Below, piece after piece: positions 1 through 9,677 of a stretch of 64,000 bases of DNA. Source of the stretch: Leptodactylus fallax (Eukaryota; Chordata; Amphibia; Anura; Leptodactylidae); the NCBI GenBank assembly GCA_947044405.1, contig CAMRHE010000067.1, positions 3,611,501 through 3,675,500 on the forward strand, in the 5' to 3' direction. The notes below the pieces were generated by a model that made no database searches, was not told the origin of the DNA, and saw only the letters and a program-made list of their open reading frames with translations. A program made the position numbers and the translations under genes. Within the stretch, counting starts at the first letter, position 1. Each line of letters opens with the position of its first letter.

Positions 1-23
1 CATATTCTGATTCTGCAGTGATG

Positions 24-462
24 TTAAAGAGGACTTTTCACTACCTCCACATTTACAGGACCTTTACATCAATAAATAGCTGCTGCTCCACTGATTCTGG
101 TACAGTTAGATTTTTTTTTTCTCTAGCCCCCACCATTCCCGAGCAATCAATGCTGTTAGTCTCTGTACTGTCAGAAGGGCGGTGTCAGGAAGGAGCAGAC
201 AAGGGGTGTGATTCTGAGCTCTGCCAATGGCTGCCTCTGATTGGAGCTCTGAATCACGCCCCCCCCCCCCCGTGTCTGACACTGCCCTTCGGACATTGCA
301 GAGCTTCAATAGCATATCAGACACCAAAACTAACTGCACTTGTTTCTCAGGAATGGTGGAGGCTAGAGAGAAAATTCCAACTGCGCTGGAATCAGTGGAG
401 CTGCGCCTACTAACATATGCTAAGAGCTTGAATTAGTGGAGGTGGTGAAAGGTGCTCTTTAA
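24..462. mobile_element. TTAA-bounded foldback MITE (T2-like)
   Basis: A TTAA at 24-27 is followed by AGAGGACTTTTCACTACC. The mirror of this (GGTGGTGAAAGGTGCTCT then TTAA) closes the element at 462. The inner halves also pair imperfectly around a C-tract at 250-270. TTAA targets with TTAAAG-type ends are known for Xenopus T2 MITEs of the Kolobok type; assignment here is by resemblance. Small open frames inside are by-products of the inverted repeat. Confidence 0.6.
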
Positions 463-2142
463 ACTCATCCATCCTTCCTCTCTTCTACGCTCTGAAGGTT
501 AGCAGAGGGAGGGGGAGTAGCACATGACTGTAAGAACTTAACAGGTCTTTTTGTAGTCTGAAGTGATGTGGGCATCAGGGGTGCTTTAGGATGTCATAGT
601 ATAGGGATAATGCAAAAAGTAATGCAGTAGAAGGGAGATGATGCACACAGCGGCAGTAACTTTATAGCTCCATTGTAAAACATACAATAGGACAACATTG
701 GGGTCATCACTAATTGCAACTTACTAATATGTAGAGTTGAACCTTTTTAGTTGTTGAGTCGCATAGCAACTACTGTGCCTGCTTTTCTTGTAGTTATGGT
801 AATAGGATAGGAGAGGAGTTGTATACAGAAACTCATAGGACATTATTAAAACAAACAAAAAAACAGTGTACAGAGCTAAAGGCAGACAGCTCCACCCACT
901 GTGTAGTGGCAGTTAATGAGTACTGCAGCTCAGCTTCTATTGATTTGAATAGGACCTATGCTGCAGTAATCACTACCTATCACTACACAGTGTACAGAGT
1001 TGTTTGCCTCCAGTAATCACTAACTCCTACTATACAATGGACAGATCTACCTGTTTCCAGCTCAGTGCACTGTGTTTTAAAAGCACAGCAATTACTAATA
1101 TCAGATGATTGATATAGCTTCTGGGTGTCTGACCCTACCAATCTGATATTTGTGACCTGTGCTTAGGATACCCCTTTAACTATTGAGTTAAGAAAACTGT
1201 TTCAAAGGAACTTTTACTCACTGCTGCAATTTATCAGATTCAAGTTAAAGACTGCTACATCTGTACATGTCCTTTAACTACCCAAGTAAAGTCTAATATT
1301 GTGGATGGATCAAGAGTAGAATTACTTATTAGGTAAAATGAGCTGAAGTAACAGGAGAGTCTATGGAACTATCCCAAGTCCATACATAAATCAAACACTG
1401 GCACACCCTCCTTCCCCCTCGGCTGCGATGCCTCAGATCAGTAGTCAGGGTCTGGATAGTTAAACATATTATATTACAATCTATAGTAAAGGTTCTGTCT
1501 GCTCTGTTAATTGAACTCTATAACCAAAAACGTAAGGGTGGCAGATGTGATCGGTAATACTGGAAATTGCATTTTCTGCTGCGTACAGAGCGGTGCATAG
1601 TCCCATTTCTGTAACTTTTCTATCTAAACAGTAAGGGCACAAGATAGGTCAACAGATATAGATGGACTTTGTGGCTTTCTGATAACTCCAGACCAAATGT
1701 GAAAATGAGCTCAACTAGGAAGAAGTGCTAAATATTTAATTGAAGGTGTTTGGTGTCCCTCGGTGTAGAATCTGATCATGAAATCTATTGAGTCCACCCC
1801 GTAACAGCGATAGATTGTGGTAACATAGTGCTGACTACATAAAATGTCTATTGATGGTTCATTCCCATCTTGTAATACCCCTGACTATTCTTTATTATAT
1901 TTGCCAATTGAGTTTTTACCTAAGGCTATGTTCACACTGCCATCATTCTGTAAGCTGTTCTGATTAATCATAGTATTAGAATAATGAATTGAAGCGTTGA
2001 CAGAATGAAGGATGCAGATGGAGCATTTGCATCCATTATCATCTACTCCAATGTTAAAAACAAGATGTAAGATTTTTTAGGACCCTAGGGTATCATAAGT
2101 GGAACCCAGATTATCATAAATGAAGGACCGGGTGAGGTACAC
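463..2142. other. Intronic DNA, nothing recognised
   Basis: AT-rich sequence without a supportable exon or RNA gene. Fragments around 1225-1275 (ending GCTACATCTGTACATG) resemble one end of the TACAGATGTAGC foldback family seen at 27.3 kb and 46.7 kb. Confidence 0.4.
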
Positions 2143-2436
2143 TAAAATAATAAACACTAATTCTCACCATCCCTCATCTCTCCTGGAATCCCTTGTAGTA
2201 TCAGGTTCTCCATTGCCATCTTTTTGGTCCTCTTCCAACCTCCTGGGTGAAGCCATGGGCCTCAGGGCACTACTGAGTCCCAATCATAGGCCTCAGCAGT
2301 CTTCCAGAACCTGTCAAGTCACCCAGGAGGCCATAAGAGCCCGATGACAACCAAACAGAACTGCATTGGTGTACTAGATGCCACAAGGGAGCCCAGAAGA
2401 GGTGAGAGAAGGTGAGTATCAGTGTATATTATTTTA
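2143..2436. repeat. Foldback repeat, family G copy 1
   Basis: The left arm (TAATAAACACTAATTCTCACC) is mirrored by the right arm (GGTGAGTATCAGTGTATATTA). The same arms and the same right flank (CCACTGGGTGTCT-like, then a TATACTATGGG-like string) recur around 25.47-25.70 kb, so this is a dispersed element and not a local palindrome. No coding content. Confidence 0.5.
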
Positions 2437-3798
2437 CCGCTCCTCCACTGGGTGTCTGCTTATTATACTATGGGATCTGAAGATCATCTTAAATCAGAAC
2501 AACTGACAGAATGAAGACAATGCAACCAAAGCCTAATAAATCTTAAATCTCATAGGATAATGACTATAGAATGTGTGGTAAGAGCTGATAATATTCTATA
2601 TGTAACAACACAAATCTAAGAAGCATTAGCAGCAAGACAAACCCTTCTATTTGATACGTTGCCAGTCTCTTGGAATCATGTGCCTGCTTTTTGCCATCCA
2701 AAAGATATTGGCATTCCTTCTTGCAAGATAATTCTTCCAATTGTTTAGTTTAATCCCTTAAGTCTCAGCAGAACTAGAGGGAATAGCATGGGTTATTGTT
2801 AGTTATAGGTTTGCTTTGTGTATTATGTGACCTTTACTGTGAAGTATTGGAAGAAGATAGAGCATTCAATGCGCAAATAGCCGGATTTGGAGCAGGTTAT
2901 TGACTAAAATATGTGCGACTCTCAAGACAGCTCATATGGCGAATTTATTATTATAAATTAATATACTACACAGTTTTGCAGCTGCAGCATTAAATACACT
3001 TATAAATGTCTAACAAGTACAATAGAGAGACGGATGATGATAATTGTGCCTCTATTTACTGTAAAACAGCAGCCGTATATAATCTAAATGACAATAATAA
3101 CAGCGACACAAATAATAAAAATGCTTCTTTTGCCTTTTTGACTTATCTTGATAAAAAGCTTTTTATAAATTCAAGTAATGTACCACAGCATGCTAAAAAA
3201 TAGGTTTACAATACTGTTTTATAGGAGACAGTGTATAAAAATGGAATTAAGCCTGGTAGCCATAATAATAAAAAATAAAAAATAGCAACATTTTGAGCTA
3301 AAAGTCAGAATTCTGCCATACACCCTAGATCAATGTTGGCTGAGCCTGCCAAATTCTGCAGGAGTGGCCAACTATACATTATGTATTGGATCCTCCCAAT
3401 TTTCCCTGACAGCAGATGGGGAAAGGATTGGCCATTTGGACTTGTTGAGTAAGTCATTTGTTTTTAGGAAAAAAAGCCAATGCTAGATACTTACAGTACT
3501 TGCCACTCCCATGCAAACATGCACACCTAGCTGACTTGAGCATGCATGTGCATGCGAGGGGTTAGAAGAAATAGCTAATTTTTTTCTAATGTAATCACAT
3601 TTTTATGGCCAACCTTGGACTTATTACATCAAAATTATATCAAAAATTTCTGTATAAGAATTCTTACTTATAAATAAATCTTATAAATTTGAATTTGTAT
3701 CTTAAAATTCTAACTTTTTAGATAAAAAATCTTTAATTTTTATCTGAGAATTCTGACTTTGTAGCTCAAATATTTTCTTTTTCATTTTTAACAAAGCG
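2437..3798. other. Intronic DNA, nothing recognised
   Basis: Very AT-rich. Short open frames here (for example 3006-3203) are rich in N, D and K codons, as expected from AT bias, and match nothing I know. Confidence 0.4.
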
Positions 3799-3802
3799 CC
3801 TA
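3799..3802. other. Target-site duplication CCTA (5' copy)
   Basis: CCTA directly precedes the TGTAAGAG start of the 5' LTR and recurs directly after the TTCACA end of the 3' LTR at 9674-9677. The next base on each side differs, so the duplication is 4 bp. Confidence 0.8.
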
Positions 3803-4779
3803 TGTAAGAGACAGCCAATGTTGTCTTAAGCTTCATTTGTCTGTATAAACTGTTAATGTTGAATGTATTTCTGTGATTCTGTTCCTTTAAGACAGCAGCC
3901 ATTGTAATTGTGACATGATGCTGGAGTGAGACCCCCCCCTTTTATGTCAGCCTGCCTGTTCTGCAGACAGAGTGTGAGCAGAGAAGCAGGAAGTGCCGAG
4001 ACAGAGAGCAGCAGCCATCTTGGCAAGTGTTGTATTGAACTGGTGTGGAGATTTTTTTGTACAGCTAAGCTGTATCTTGGTCCAGAGACAAACAGAGTGT
4101 AAAGAGACAACAGGACTAGTGAGTCCACGTGAAAGGAACTGTGCTCAGTGGCTGATCAGTGAGACTGACATTGTGACTGTGTATTTGGATACCACAGATA
4201 GAGACTCGCAGTGCTGTTGATGTACTGGACAGCACCTGCTAAATCCCGCTTTACATCCCAGCTCAGTGTATGGATTCGGCAGGACTGTCAGTGTGCTGAG
4301 TGGAATCTGCTGTTGGATTACATTGCATTCAGTTGGTTTCCCTGTCTGTTAAAGAGGACTTCATTTCTCCCAAGATCCTGATAACCGTGAGGAGAGGACG
4401 CTTCACTATAAAAGAAAGGACCGACTTTGGGCCCCACCGCGCGCTTCTACGGACTGTAAGCGGTCCACCTGGACCACTGGGGAAAAGGGGGTGCACCCAA
4501 ATGTGAAGTCAGGGTCAGTTAGGGATAGTTTTGAGTATATTGTTCATTCAGTGTCCATACTGCAGAAGTGGACAGAGTAAAAGTAGAAACCATTGCAGAA
4601 TTTGCCTTGAAATTGTTCATGCTATATTGTATATTTTGCTTGTCTTTAGCCCTGTCATTTTACCTTTAACTAGCCTTTATTAACTTATAGTAAATATATA
4701 TTTTTTTTTCTTGAACTACCGCGTGTGCGTTCATTTCTGGTTGCGGAGTCCAAACCACCTGCCTTGCTCTCGGTTCACA
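3803..4779 (+). repeat. 5' LTR
   Basis: 977 bp starting TGTAAGAGAC and ending CGGTTCACA (TG...CA). It repeats at 8687-9673. A TATAAAAG box lies at 4407-4414. A possible variant poly(A) signal AGTAAA lies at 4689-4694; no canonical AATAAA is seen. The boundary is set by the point where the two copies diverge: AATTGGCG after the 5' LTR against CCTACATA after the 3' LTR. Confidence 0.93.
4407..4414 (+). promoter_or_regulatory. TATA box in 5' LTR
   Basis: TATAAAAG in a GC-richer stretch of the LTR, about 400 bp upstream of the gag ATG. The identical box is at 9302-9309 in the 3' LTR. This is the likely core promoter of the element's genomic RNA; the start site is not visible. Confidence 0.6.
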
Positions 4780-4782
4780 AAT

Positions 4783-4800
4783 TGGCGTAGTCGGCAGGAT
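4783..4800 (+). promoter_or_regulatory. Primer-binding site, tRNA-Ser type
   Basis: TGGCGTAGTCGGCAGGAT begins 3 nt after the LTR end. It is complementary to CCA plus the 3' acceptor and T-stem end of vertebrate tRNA-Ser(AGA), as I recall that tRNA. All 18 nt match and homology stops at the next base, the normal length for a retrotransposon primer site. Confidence 0.85.
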
Positions 4801-4812
4801 CCCCTTACCAGA

Positions 4813-5838
4813 ATGGACGGTGACGCACCCGTTCGGGAGAATGGTGCTGGAGGAAGAATGCCAGCAGGGGCTATAATGAGTCAGTTAGCTAAATTTGATG
4901 GCAATAATATGTCAGTGAGTATGTGGGTGGAACAGATACGAATGATACAGCGAATGTACCAGACCGCACCAGAAGTACTAGTAGAGCTAGCAATATTGAC
5001 ATTACAAGGGGATGCTAAGACCACGGTGATACTGAGGCCATTTGAACAAAGGCAGACATTTGAGCAAGTAGTCCAGATTCTAGAAACCATCTATGGAGAA
5101 ACTGCATTGCTGGGATCTCTGCAGGCTCGGTTCTTCCAGAGGGTACAACAGGAGAATGAAAGCCTTCCCCAATATGCAAATGCCCTACAAGAACTGCTCC
5201 GAGATATTCAAAGGAAGGAAAGAGGGGGCTCGCCAGCCTTCTGTAACCCTGATCGGACTCTCCGTGACCAGTTTGTCCTGGGGATACGTGACGGCAGTTT
5301 AACTGTGACTATGCAGGATTTTATACGACGAGAGACTGATGCTAAATTCCATGATGTACAGGTAGAGGCCATCTCCCGTGCCAATAGTATGGTCCCGAGG
5401 CCGCAGACCGCAGTTGGAGTTACTTTGTCACAGGGGGCTAGTTCTGGCTCAGAGACAGTAGAAAAAGGGACGGTTAAAGAAATTCTCACAGTAATGCAGA
5501 AACTGCAAGAACAAATGGAACACTTGCACACTCGTTGTGATGAGCAGTCTATGAAAATTGCAGACTTCCAGAAGACTGGAGATGAAAGGGTGAGCCATCC
5601 ACACCCAGCAAGTCAGAATCACCCACCACCCCGCTGGAGGGATGAGGATAGGACCTACCGAAGGGGTCCAAATCATTTAGTGCAGTGCTCAGGAGAAATC
5701 GAAGGGGCTTACCGAAGGGGCCCAAACAGATGGCCAGAACGACGGGGGATACGCTGCTGGGAGTGTGGACGGATGGGCCACGTTGCTGCTAGATGTCCAG
5801 AGCAGCGACAAACTTATGAGAGACCGCCGTTAAACTGA
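4813..5838 (+). CDS. gag: Gag (capsid/nucleocapsid) of the gypsy-type element
   Basis: The 341-aa structural protein packages the element's RNA into particles. I start it at ATG 4813 (A at -3, G at +4, just after the primer site) and not at the in-frame ATG 4711, which lies inside the LTR. Residues about 25-200 form a helical capsid-like region (LAKFDGNN, then a FFQRVQQENESLPQYANAL stretch typical of retrotransposon Gag). Residues about 245-275 look like a coiled coil (VMQKLQEQMEHLHTRC). A basic, proline-rich linker follows. One zinc knuckle, C-X2-C-X4-H-X4-C, is at residues 315-328 (5755-5796; CWECGRMGHVAARC). The stop TGA (5836-5838) directly follows a slippery heptamer, so a fraction of ribosomes would continue into pol. 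No internal lesion is seen. Confidence 0.9.
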   Translation: MDGDAPVRENGAGGRMPAGAIMSQLAKFDGNNMSVSMWVEQIRMIQRMYQTAPEVLVELAILTLQGDAKTTVILRPFEQRQTFEQVVQILETIYGETALLGSLQARFFQRVQQENESLPQYANALQELLRDIQRKERGGSPAFCNPDRTLRDQFVLGIRDGSLTVTMQDFIRRETDAKFHDVQVEAISRANSMVPRPQTAVGVTLSQGASSGSETVEKGTVKEILTVMQKLQEQMEHLHTRCDEQSMKIADFQKTGDERVSHPHPASQNHPPPRWRDEDRTYRRGPNHLVQCSGEIEGAYRRGPNRWPERRGIRCWECGRMGHVAARCPEQRQTYERPPLN

Positions 5839-5872
5839 AGTCCCCTGCTGCTGAAGGGCGTGTAGTAGGGGA
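5829..5872 (+). promoter_or_regulatory. -1 programmed ribosomal frameshift site
   Basis: The heptamer G TTA AAC lies at 5829-5835 in the correct phase for gag codons (TTA, AAC, then TGA). After a -1 slip the frame reads GTT AAA CTG and stays open to 8672. Five nucleotides downstream, TCCCCTGCT (5841-5849) pairs with AGTAGGGGA (5864-5872): nine pairs including one G-U, with a 14-nt loop. Loop bases AGGGC (5855-5859) could also pair with GCCCT at 5902-5906 to make a pseudoknot. GUUAAAC is an established slippery heptamer (equine arteritis virus). The pol frame overlaps gag by only 19 nt, so this is the only sensible place for a shift. Confidence 0.85.
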
Positions 5873-8672
5873 GACTGACAAGGAGACTATGTGGGGAGAA
5901 TGCCCTGATGATGACCTGATCGCTGCAAGTCCTGTCATACAGGTGGAAATGGAGGGTATTCCGGTTACCGGGATGATTGACACGGGTTCCCAAGTAACGA
6001 CCTTGAGTAGAGACTGTTATGAACGGTACTTCCGGCAACATGTGAAATATGATCCCCATACATTCGTACGAGTGGTCGCAGCTAACCAGTTACCAGTTCC
6101 GGTCGTGGGAGTGGCCTGGATGAATGTCCGGGTATGTGGCCAAGATCTAGGTAGGAAAGGCATTGTGGTGGTACAGGAGTCACATGAAGTAAAGGTCCCT
6201 GTCATTTTGGGGATGAATGTGTTAAAAGAATTAGATCAGATCCTCTTTGAAAAGAAAGGTCACGGTTATTGGAAAGAAACCACCACCCATCGGCCTACTC
6301 AAACAGCTTTCCAGCGGCTGATCCGGACATGTGGCTTACAGAAAAGTTCAGATGCACAGCGTCCTCTGGCTCGAATTTCAGTTCCTTTGCATACAAAAGT
6401 TACACTGCCACCCAGTCGGGAGACAATAGTGTCCATGCCCGTAGGCACCTGTCGGAAACTAGAGGGCATAGCTGTGTTGGTAGAACCACTGCAGGCAGCC
6501 GAAGGAGGTGTTGATCCGCTAGTGGCCCGTTCCTTGGCAATAGTTCGCAATGGAAGAGTACCACTTCGATGTGTAAACACTCAGGACCAGAGTGTGGACC
6601 TGACCCCAGGGAGGCTGCTGGCTAACATCTATGTGACTCCGGAGGAAGTAAGGAAAGTAACTCCAATGCAGCTGAAGCCGACTGAAAGGGATGAGTGGAC
6701 CGTAACTGTGTCCATGGGAGAAGATGAGGAACCCACCTCTGAATGGAATGGCTGTGCAATTCGAGAACAGATGAAGATGGATGTAAGTTCATGTTCTCTG
6801 GAATGGGTGCAGAAGGTAGATGAGCTGTTGTGGGAGAACCGAGCCACCTTTGCACGGTATGCTGAAGATTTTGGATGTACCACAGGGATCTACCATGAGA
6901 CCCCCACAGAAGACGTGGATCATGAGTTGGAGCATGTGGAGGTGCCCGATTTCAGCAGATTTTCACAGGCCTTGACCGCCACTAATCAGTTTGAGATGGA
7001 GGGGACTGAAATGGCTCCTTTCTTTGGTCCCTCACGACAGGAATGGGCACAGATACAACAGACCCATGAGGGGCTGGCGCAGATGATCAAGTGTGTTGAG
7101 AAAGGCCAGAAGCCCTGTAGAGAGGAAAGAGAACGACTGACACGTGAGATATTATCTGTTTTGAGTCAGTGGGAAAAGTTGGAGATGAAAAATGGAGTGC
7201 TATGCCGAAAGATCTATTTACCTTCTGAGATCGACATTCGATACCAAATTGTGGTGCCTAGTGAACTGGCTCGCTCCTTGGCAGTTGAGGCTCATAATAA
7301 GAATAGACATTTTGGTCATGAGAAGACCTTTCGTTGGTTACAGCGACTGATTTACTGCCCTGGTCTTCGTCAAATGGTCGAAGAAGTATGCCGCAGCTGT
7401 CGAACTTGTGAGATCCATAAGGCAATAGAACAGAGAGCTCCCCTGCAAACCATCGTGACCCAGGAACCTTTAGAAATCGTCATGATAGACTATCTAATGG
7501 TGGGCCCATCCAATAGCGGACACCAGTATTGCCTCGTAATGGTGGATCACTTCACCAAATTTGCGGTGGTAACCGCCACCAAGGACCAGACAGCTGAGTC
7601 AGCAGCTCGTGCTCTGTGCCAAGATTTCATTCGAGTATATGGGTGCCCCCAACGCATCCACTCCGACCAGGGCGCCTGCTTTGAGGGACACGTAATGAAA
7701 GAAGTTCAACGTATCTACGGGATAAAGAAGTCGCACACGACTCCATACCACCCTCAGGGAAATGGGGCCTGTGAAAGATTCAACAGAACTCTGCTACAGA
7801 TGCTGCGGACTCTGGAGGAAGACAAGAAGTTACAGTGGCCTCAGTTCTTGTCTGAAATGGTGTGGGCCTATAACAATCAGGTCCATTCTACAACGTGGTA
7901 CTCTCCTTATACACTTCTCTTTGGGCGGTCTGGGCGAAGTATAGGAGAATTACAGTTGAATGATGTGGATGGGTTCCCTCCGAGGGATCCAACCTCTTGG
8001 GTGCGGGCGCATCGGCAGAGACTTGAGACGATCCATCGATTGGTGCGGCAGCACCTGCAAGAACATCCCCATCCTGATAAGACCCCAGTGCAAGAAGCAC
8101 CATTGCAACCAGGCGACCTGGTGCTAGTTCGTGTCAAGAAACCCCAAGGGAAATTGGAAAGCAGATGGGAGGCTTTGCCGTATCGTGTTGTTGGCCGCAA
8201 GTATGCGAATGGGCCAGTGTACCAGGTCCAGAAAGAAGGAACTGATTGTGTTCGAGTACTTCACCGAAATATGTTGCGCCTGTGTCATTCTGAAGGGACA
8301 AATCACGATGGGCCTGCCAATGTGAATGAGCTCCCACAGTCAGAGAATGGAGGTGCGGAATGGGCCTCCGACGAGGAGGATGATTGTTGGCCGATCCCTG
8401 CTCCTGGGGATGTTCCACCTGTGACTACTGTATCTCCGGCCTGTGCCCCCTCTGGTGCGGAATCCGCTGGTCCTTCTCAGCCCATAGCTGCAGCACCCCA
8501 TAATATACCACCGGTCCTCAGACGGACCACTAGGCCAAATGCTGGTATTCCCCCTGTTCGGTATGCGCAGGATGAGTTTGTTTGGCCTGCCATACATCGG
8601 TATACTACCACCCTGTGCATAAAAGTACAACCCTCTGGATATACAGTCATAGGCAGGGACTGCCAATCTTAA
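5835..8672 (+). CDS. pol: Pol (protease-integrase, RT/RNase H deleted), made as Gag-Pol
   Basis: Open in the -1 frame relative to gag. ATG 5889 is probably not used. Domains in order: an aspartic protease with DTGS at 5979-5990 (VTGMIDTGSQVTTLS) and a later VILGMNVL flap-side strand; a pre-RT linker ending ARYAEDFGCTTGIYHE at about 6850-6900; then directly the tether that normally follows RNase H (RQEWAQIQQTHEGL, about 7035). Next come the integrase HHCC zinc domain (7290-7410, HNKNRHFGH...CRSCRTC) and the catalytic core with D at 7488, D at 7665 and E at 7773 (DD35E). A KLESRWEALPYRVV/RNMLRLC C-terminal module (8140-8285) and a disordered tail RRTTRPNAG follow. About 945 residues are added to Gag, short for a gypsy polyprotein. 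No YxDD motif, no RNase H acidic cluster and no chromodomain were seen. There is no stop or frameshift inside, so the deletion is in frame. Confidence 0.88.
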   Translation: MKSPAAEGRVVGETDKETMWGECPDDDLIAASPVIQVEMEGIPVTGMIDTGSQVTTLSRDCYERYFRQHVKYDPHTFVRVVAANQLPVPVVGVAWMNVRVCGQDLGRKGIVVVQESHEVKVPVILGMNVLKELDQILFEKKGHGYWKETTTHRPTQTAFQRLIRTCGLQKSSDAQRPLARISVPLHTKVTLPPSRETIVSMPVGTCRKLEGIAVLVEPLQAAEGGVDPLVARSLAIVRNGRVPLRCVNTQDQSVDLTPGRLLANIYVTPEEVRKVTPMQLKPTERDEWTVTVSMGEDEEPTSEWNGCAIREQMKMDVSSCSLEWVQKVDELLWENRATFARYAEDFGCTTGIYHETPTEDVDHELEHVEVPDFSRFSQALTATNQFEMEGTEMAPFFGPSRQEWAQIQQTHEGLAQMIKCVEKGQKPCREERERLTREILSVLSQWEKLEMKNGVLCRKIYLPSEIDIRYQIVVPSELARSLAVEAHNKNRHFGHEKTFRWLQRLIYCPGLRQMVEEVCRSCRTCEIHKAIEQRAPLQTIVTQEPLEIVMIDYLMVGPSNSGHQYCLVMVDHFTKFAVVTATKDQTAESAARALCQDFIRVYGCPQRIHSDQGACFEGHVMKEVQRIYGIKKSHTTPYHPQGNGACERFNRTLLQMLRTLEEDKKLQWPQFLSEMVWAYNNQVHSTTWYSPYTLLFGRSGRSIGELQLNDVDGFPPRDPTSWVRAHRQRLETIHRLVRQHLQEHPHPDKTPVQEAPLQPGDLVLVRVKKPQGKLESRWEALPYRVVGRKYANGPVYQVQKEGTDCVRVLHRNMLRLCHSEGTNHDGPANVNELPQSENGGAEWASDEEDDCWPIPAPGDVPPVTTVSPACAPSGAESAGPSQPIAAAPHNIPPVLRRTTRPNAGIPPVRYAQDEFVWPAIHRYTTTLCIKVQPSGYTVIGRDCQS

Positions 8673-8686
8673 AGTGGGGGGGAATA
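8671..8686 (+). promoter_or_regulatory. Polypurine tract
   Basis: A purine-rich run (AAAGTGGGGGGGAATA) lies between the end of pol and the TGTAAGAG start of the 3' LTR. It is the expected plus-strand primer and overlaps the pol stop codon. Confidence 0.75.
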
Positions 8687-9673
8687 TGTAAGAGACAGCC
8701 AATGTTGTCTTAAGCTTCATTTGTCTGTATAAACTGTTAATGATGAATGTATTTCTGTGATTCTGTTCCTTTAAGACAGCAGCCATTGTAATTGTGACAT
8801 GATGCTGGAGTGAGACCCCCCTCCCCCCCCCCCCTTTTATGTCAGCCTGCCTGTTCTGCAGACAGAGTGTGAGCAGAGAAGCAGGAAGTGACGAGACAGA
8901 GAGCAGCAGCCATCTTGGCAAGTGTTGTATTGAACTGGTGTGGAGATTTTTCTGTACAGCTAAGCTGTATCTTGGTCCAGAGACAAACAGAGTGTAAAGA
9001 GACAACAGGACTAGTGAGTCCACGTGAAAGGAACTGTGCTCAGTGGCTGATCAGTGAGACTGACATTGTGACTGTGTATTTGGATACCACAGATAGAGAC
9101 TCGCAGTGCTGTTGATGTACTGGACAGCACCTGCTAAATCCCGCTTTACATCCCAGCTCAGTGTATGGATTCGGCAGGACTGTCAGTGTGCTGAGTGGAA
9201 TCTGCTGTTGGATTACATTGCATTCAGTTGGTTTCCCTGTCTGTTAAAGAGGACTTCATTTCTCCCAAGATCCTGATAACCGTGAGGAGAGGACGCTTCA
9301 CTATAAAAGAAAGGACCGACTTTGGGCCCCACCGCGCGCTTCTACGGACTGTAAGCGGTCCACCTGGACCACTGGGGAAAAGGGGGTGCACCCAAATGTG
9401 AAGTCAGGGTCAGTTAGGGATAGTTTTGAGTATATTGTTCATTCAGTGTCCATACTGCAGAAGTGGACAGAGTAAAAGTAGAAACCATTGCAGAATTTGC
9501 CTTGAAATTGTTCATGCTATATTGTATATTTTGCTTGTCTTTAGCCCTGTCATTTTACCTTTAACTAGCCTTTATTAACTTATAGTAAATATATTTTTTT
9601 TTTCTTGAACTACCGCGTGTGCGTTCATTTCTGGTTGCGGAGTCCAAACCACCTGCCTTGCTCTCGGTTCACA
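8687..9673 (+). repeat. 3' LTR
   Basis: 987 bp. It matches the 5' LTR except for three base changes near 55, 190 and 250 bp into the LTR, a longer interrupted C-tract (8816-8834), and AT/T-tract length. Antisense open frames running through it are not genes. Confidence 0.93.
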
Positions 9674-9677
9674 CCTA

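Larger units (their letters stand above)
3803..9673 (+). mobile_element. Ty3/gypsy-type LTR retrotransposon lacking RT/RNase H
   Basis: A complete insertion of about 5.9 kb: 5' LTR, tRNA-Ser-type primer site, gag, -1 frameshift site, pol (protease and integrase), purine tract and 3' LTR. It is flanked by a 4-bp direct repeat CCTA (3799-3802 and 9674-9677), consistent with integrase-mediated insertion. The LTRs differ by three substitutions that I can see plus homopolymer and AT-repeat length changes, so the insertion is young. Gag and pol are both open. Pol lacks any reverse transcriptase or RNase H segment, so the copy cannot be autonomous. It lies in the same orientation as the DPP6-like exon, in the upstream intron. 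The DD35E integrase, the RNMLRLC-like C-terminal module and the RRTTRPNAG tail are gypsy-like; there is no env. Confidence 0.93.

Noticed and set aside
18..436. Open frames at the window start (131, 77 and 69 aa)
   Set aside because: All lie within a foldback MITE and mirror one another on both strands.
4711..4812. Longer Gag starting at 4711
   Set aside because: This ATG lies inside the LTR, upstream of the primer site. ATG 4813 has strong context and the usual position.
5889..5891. ATG 5889 as an independent pol start
   Set aside because: The frame is open back to 5820, and a phased slippery heptamer plus stem gives a better explanation as Gag-Pol.
6880..7040. A divergent RT hidden between protease and integrase
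   Set aside because: Only about 50 residues separate the pre-RT linker from the post-RNase H tether, too few for either domain. No YxDD-like motif occurs anywhere in pol, nor after integrase.
8340..9023. Minus-strand 227-aa frame over pol end and 3' LTR
   Set aside because: It is antisense to pol and the LTR, part of it repeats antisense to the 5' LTR (3853-4128), and no domain is recognisable.
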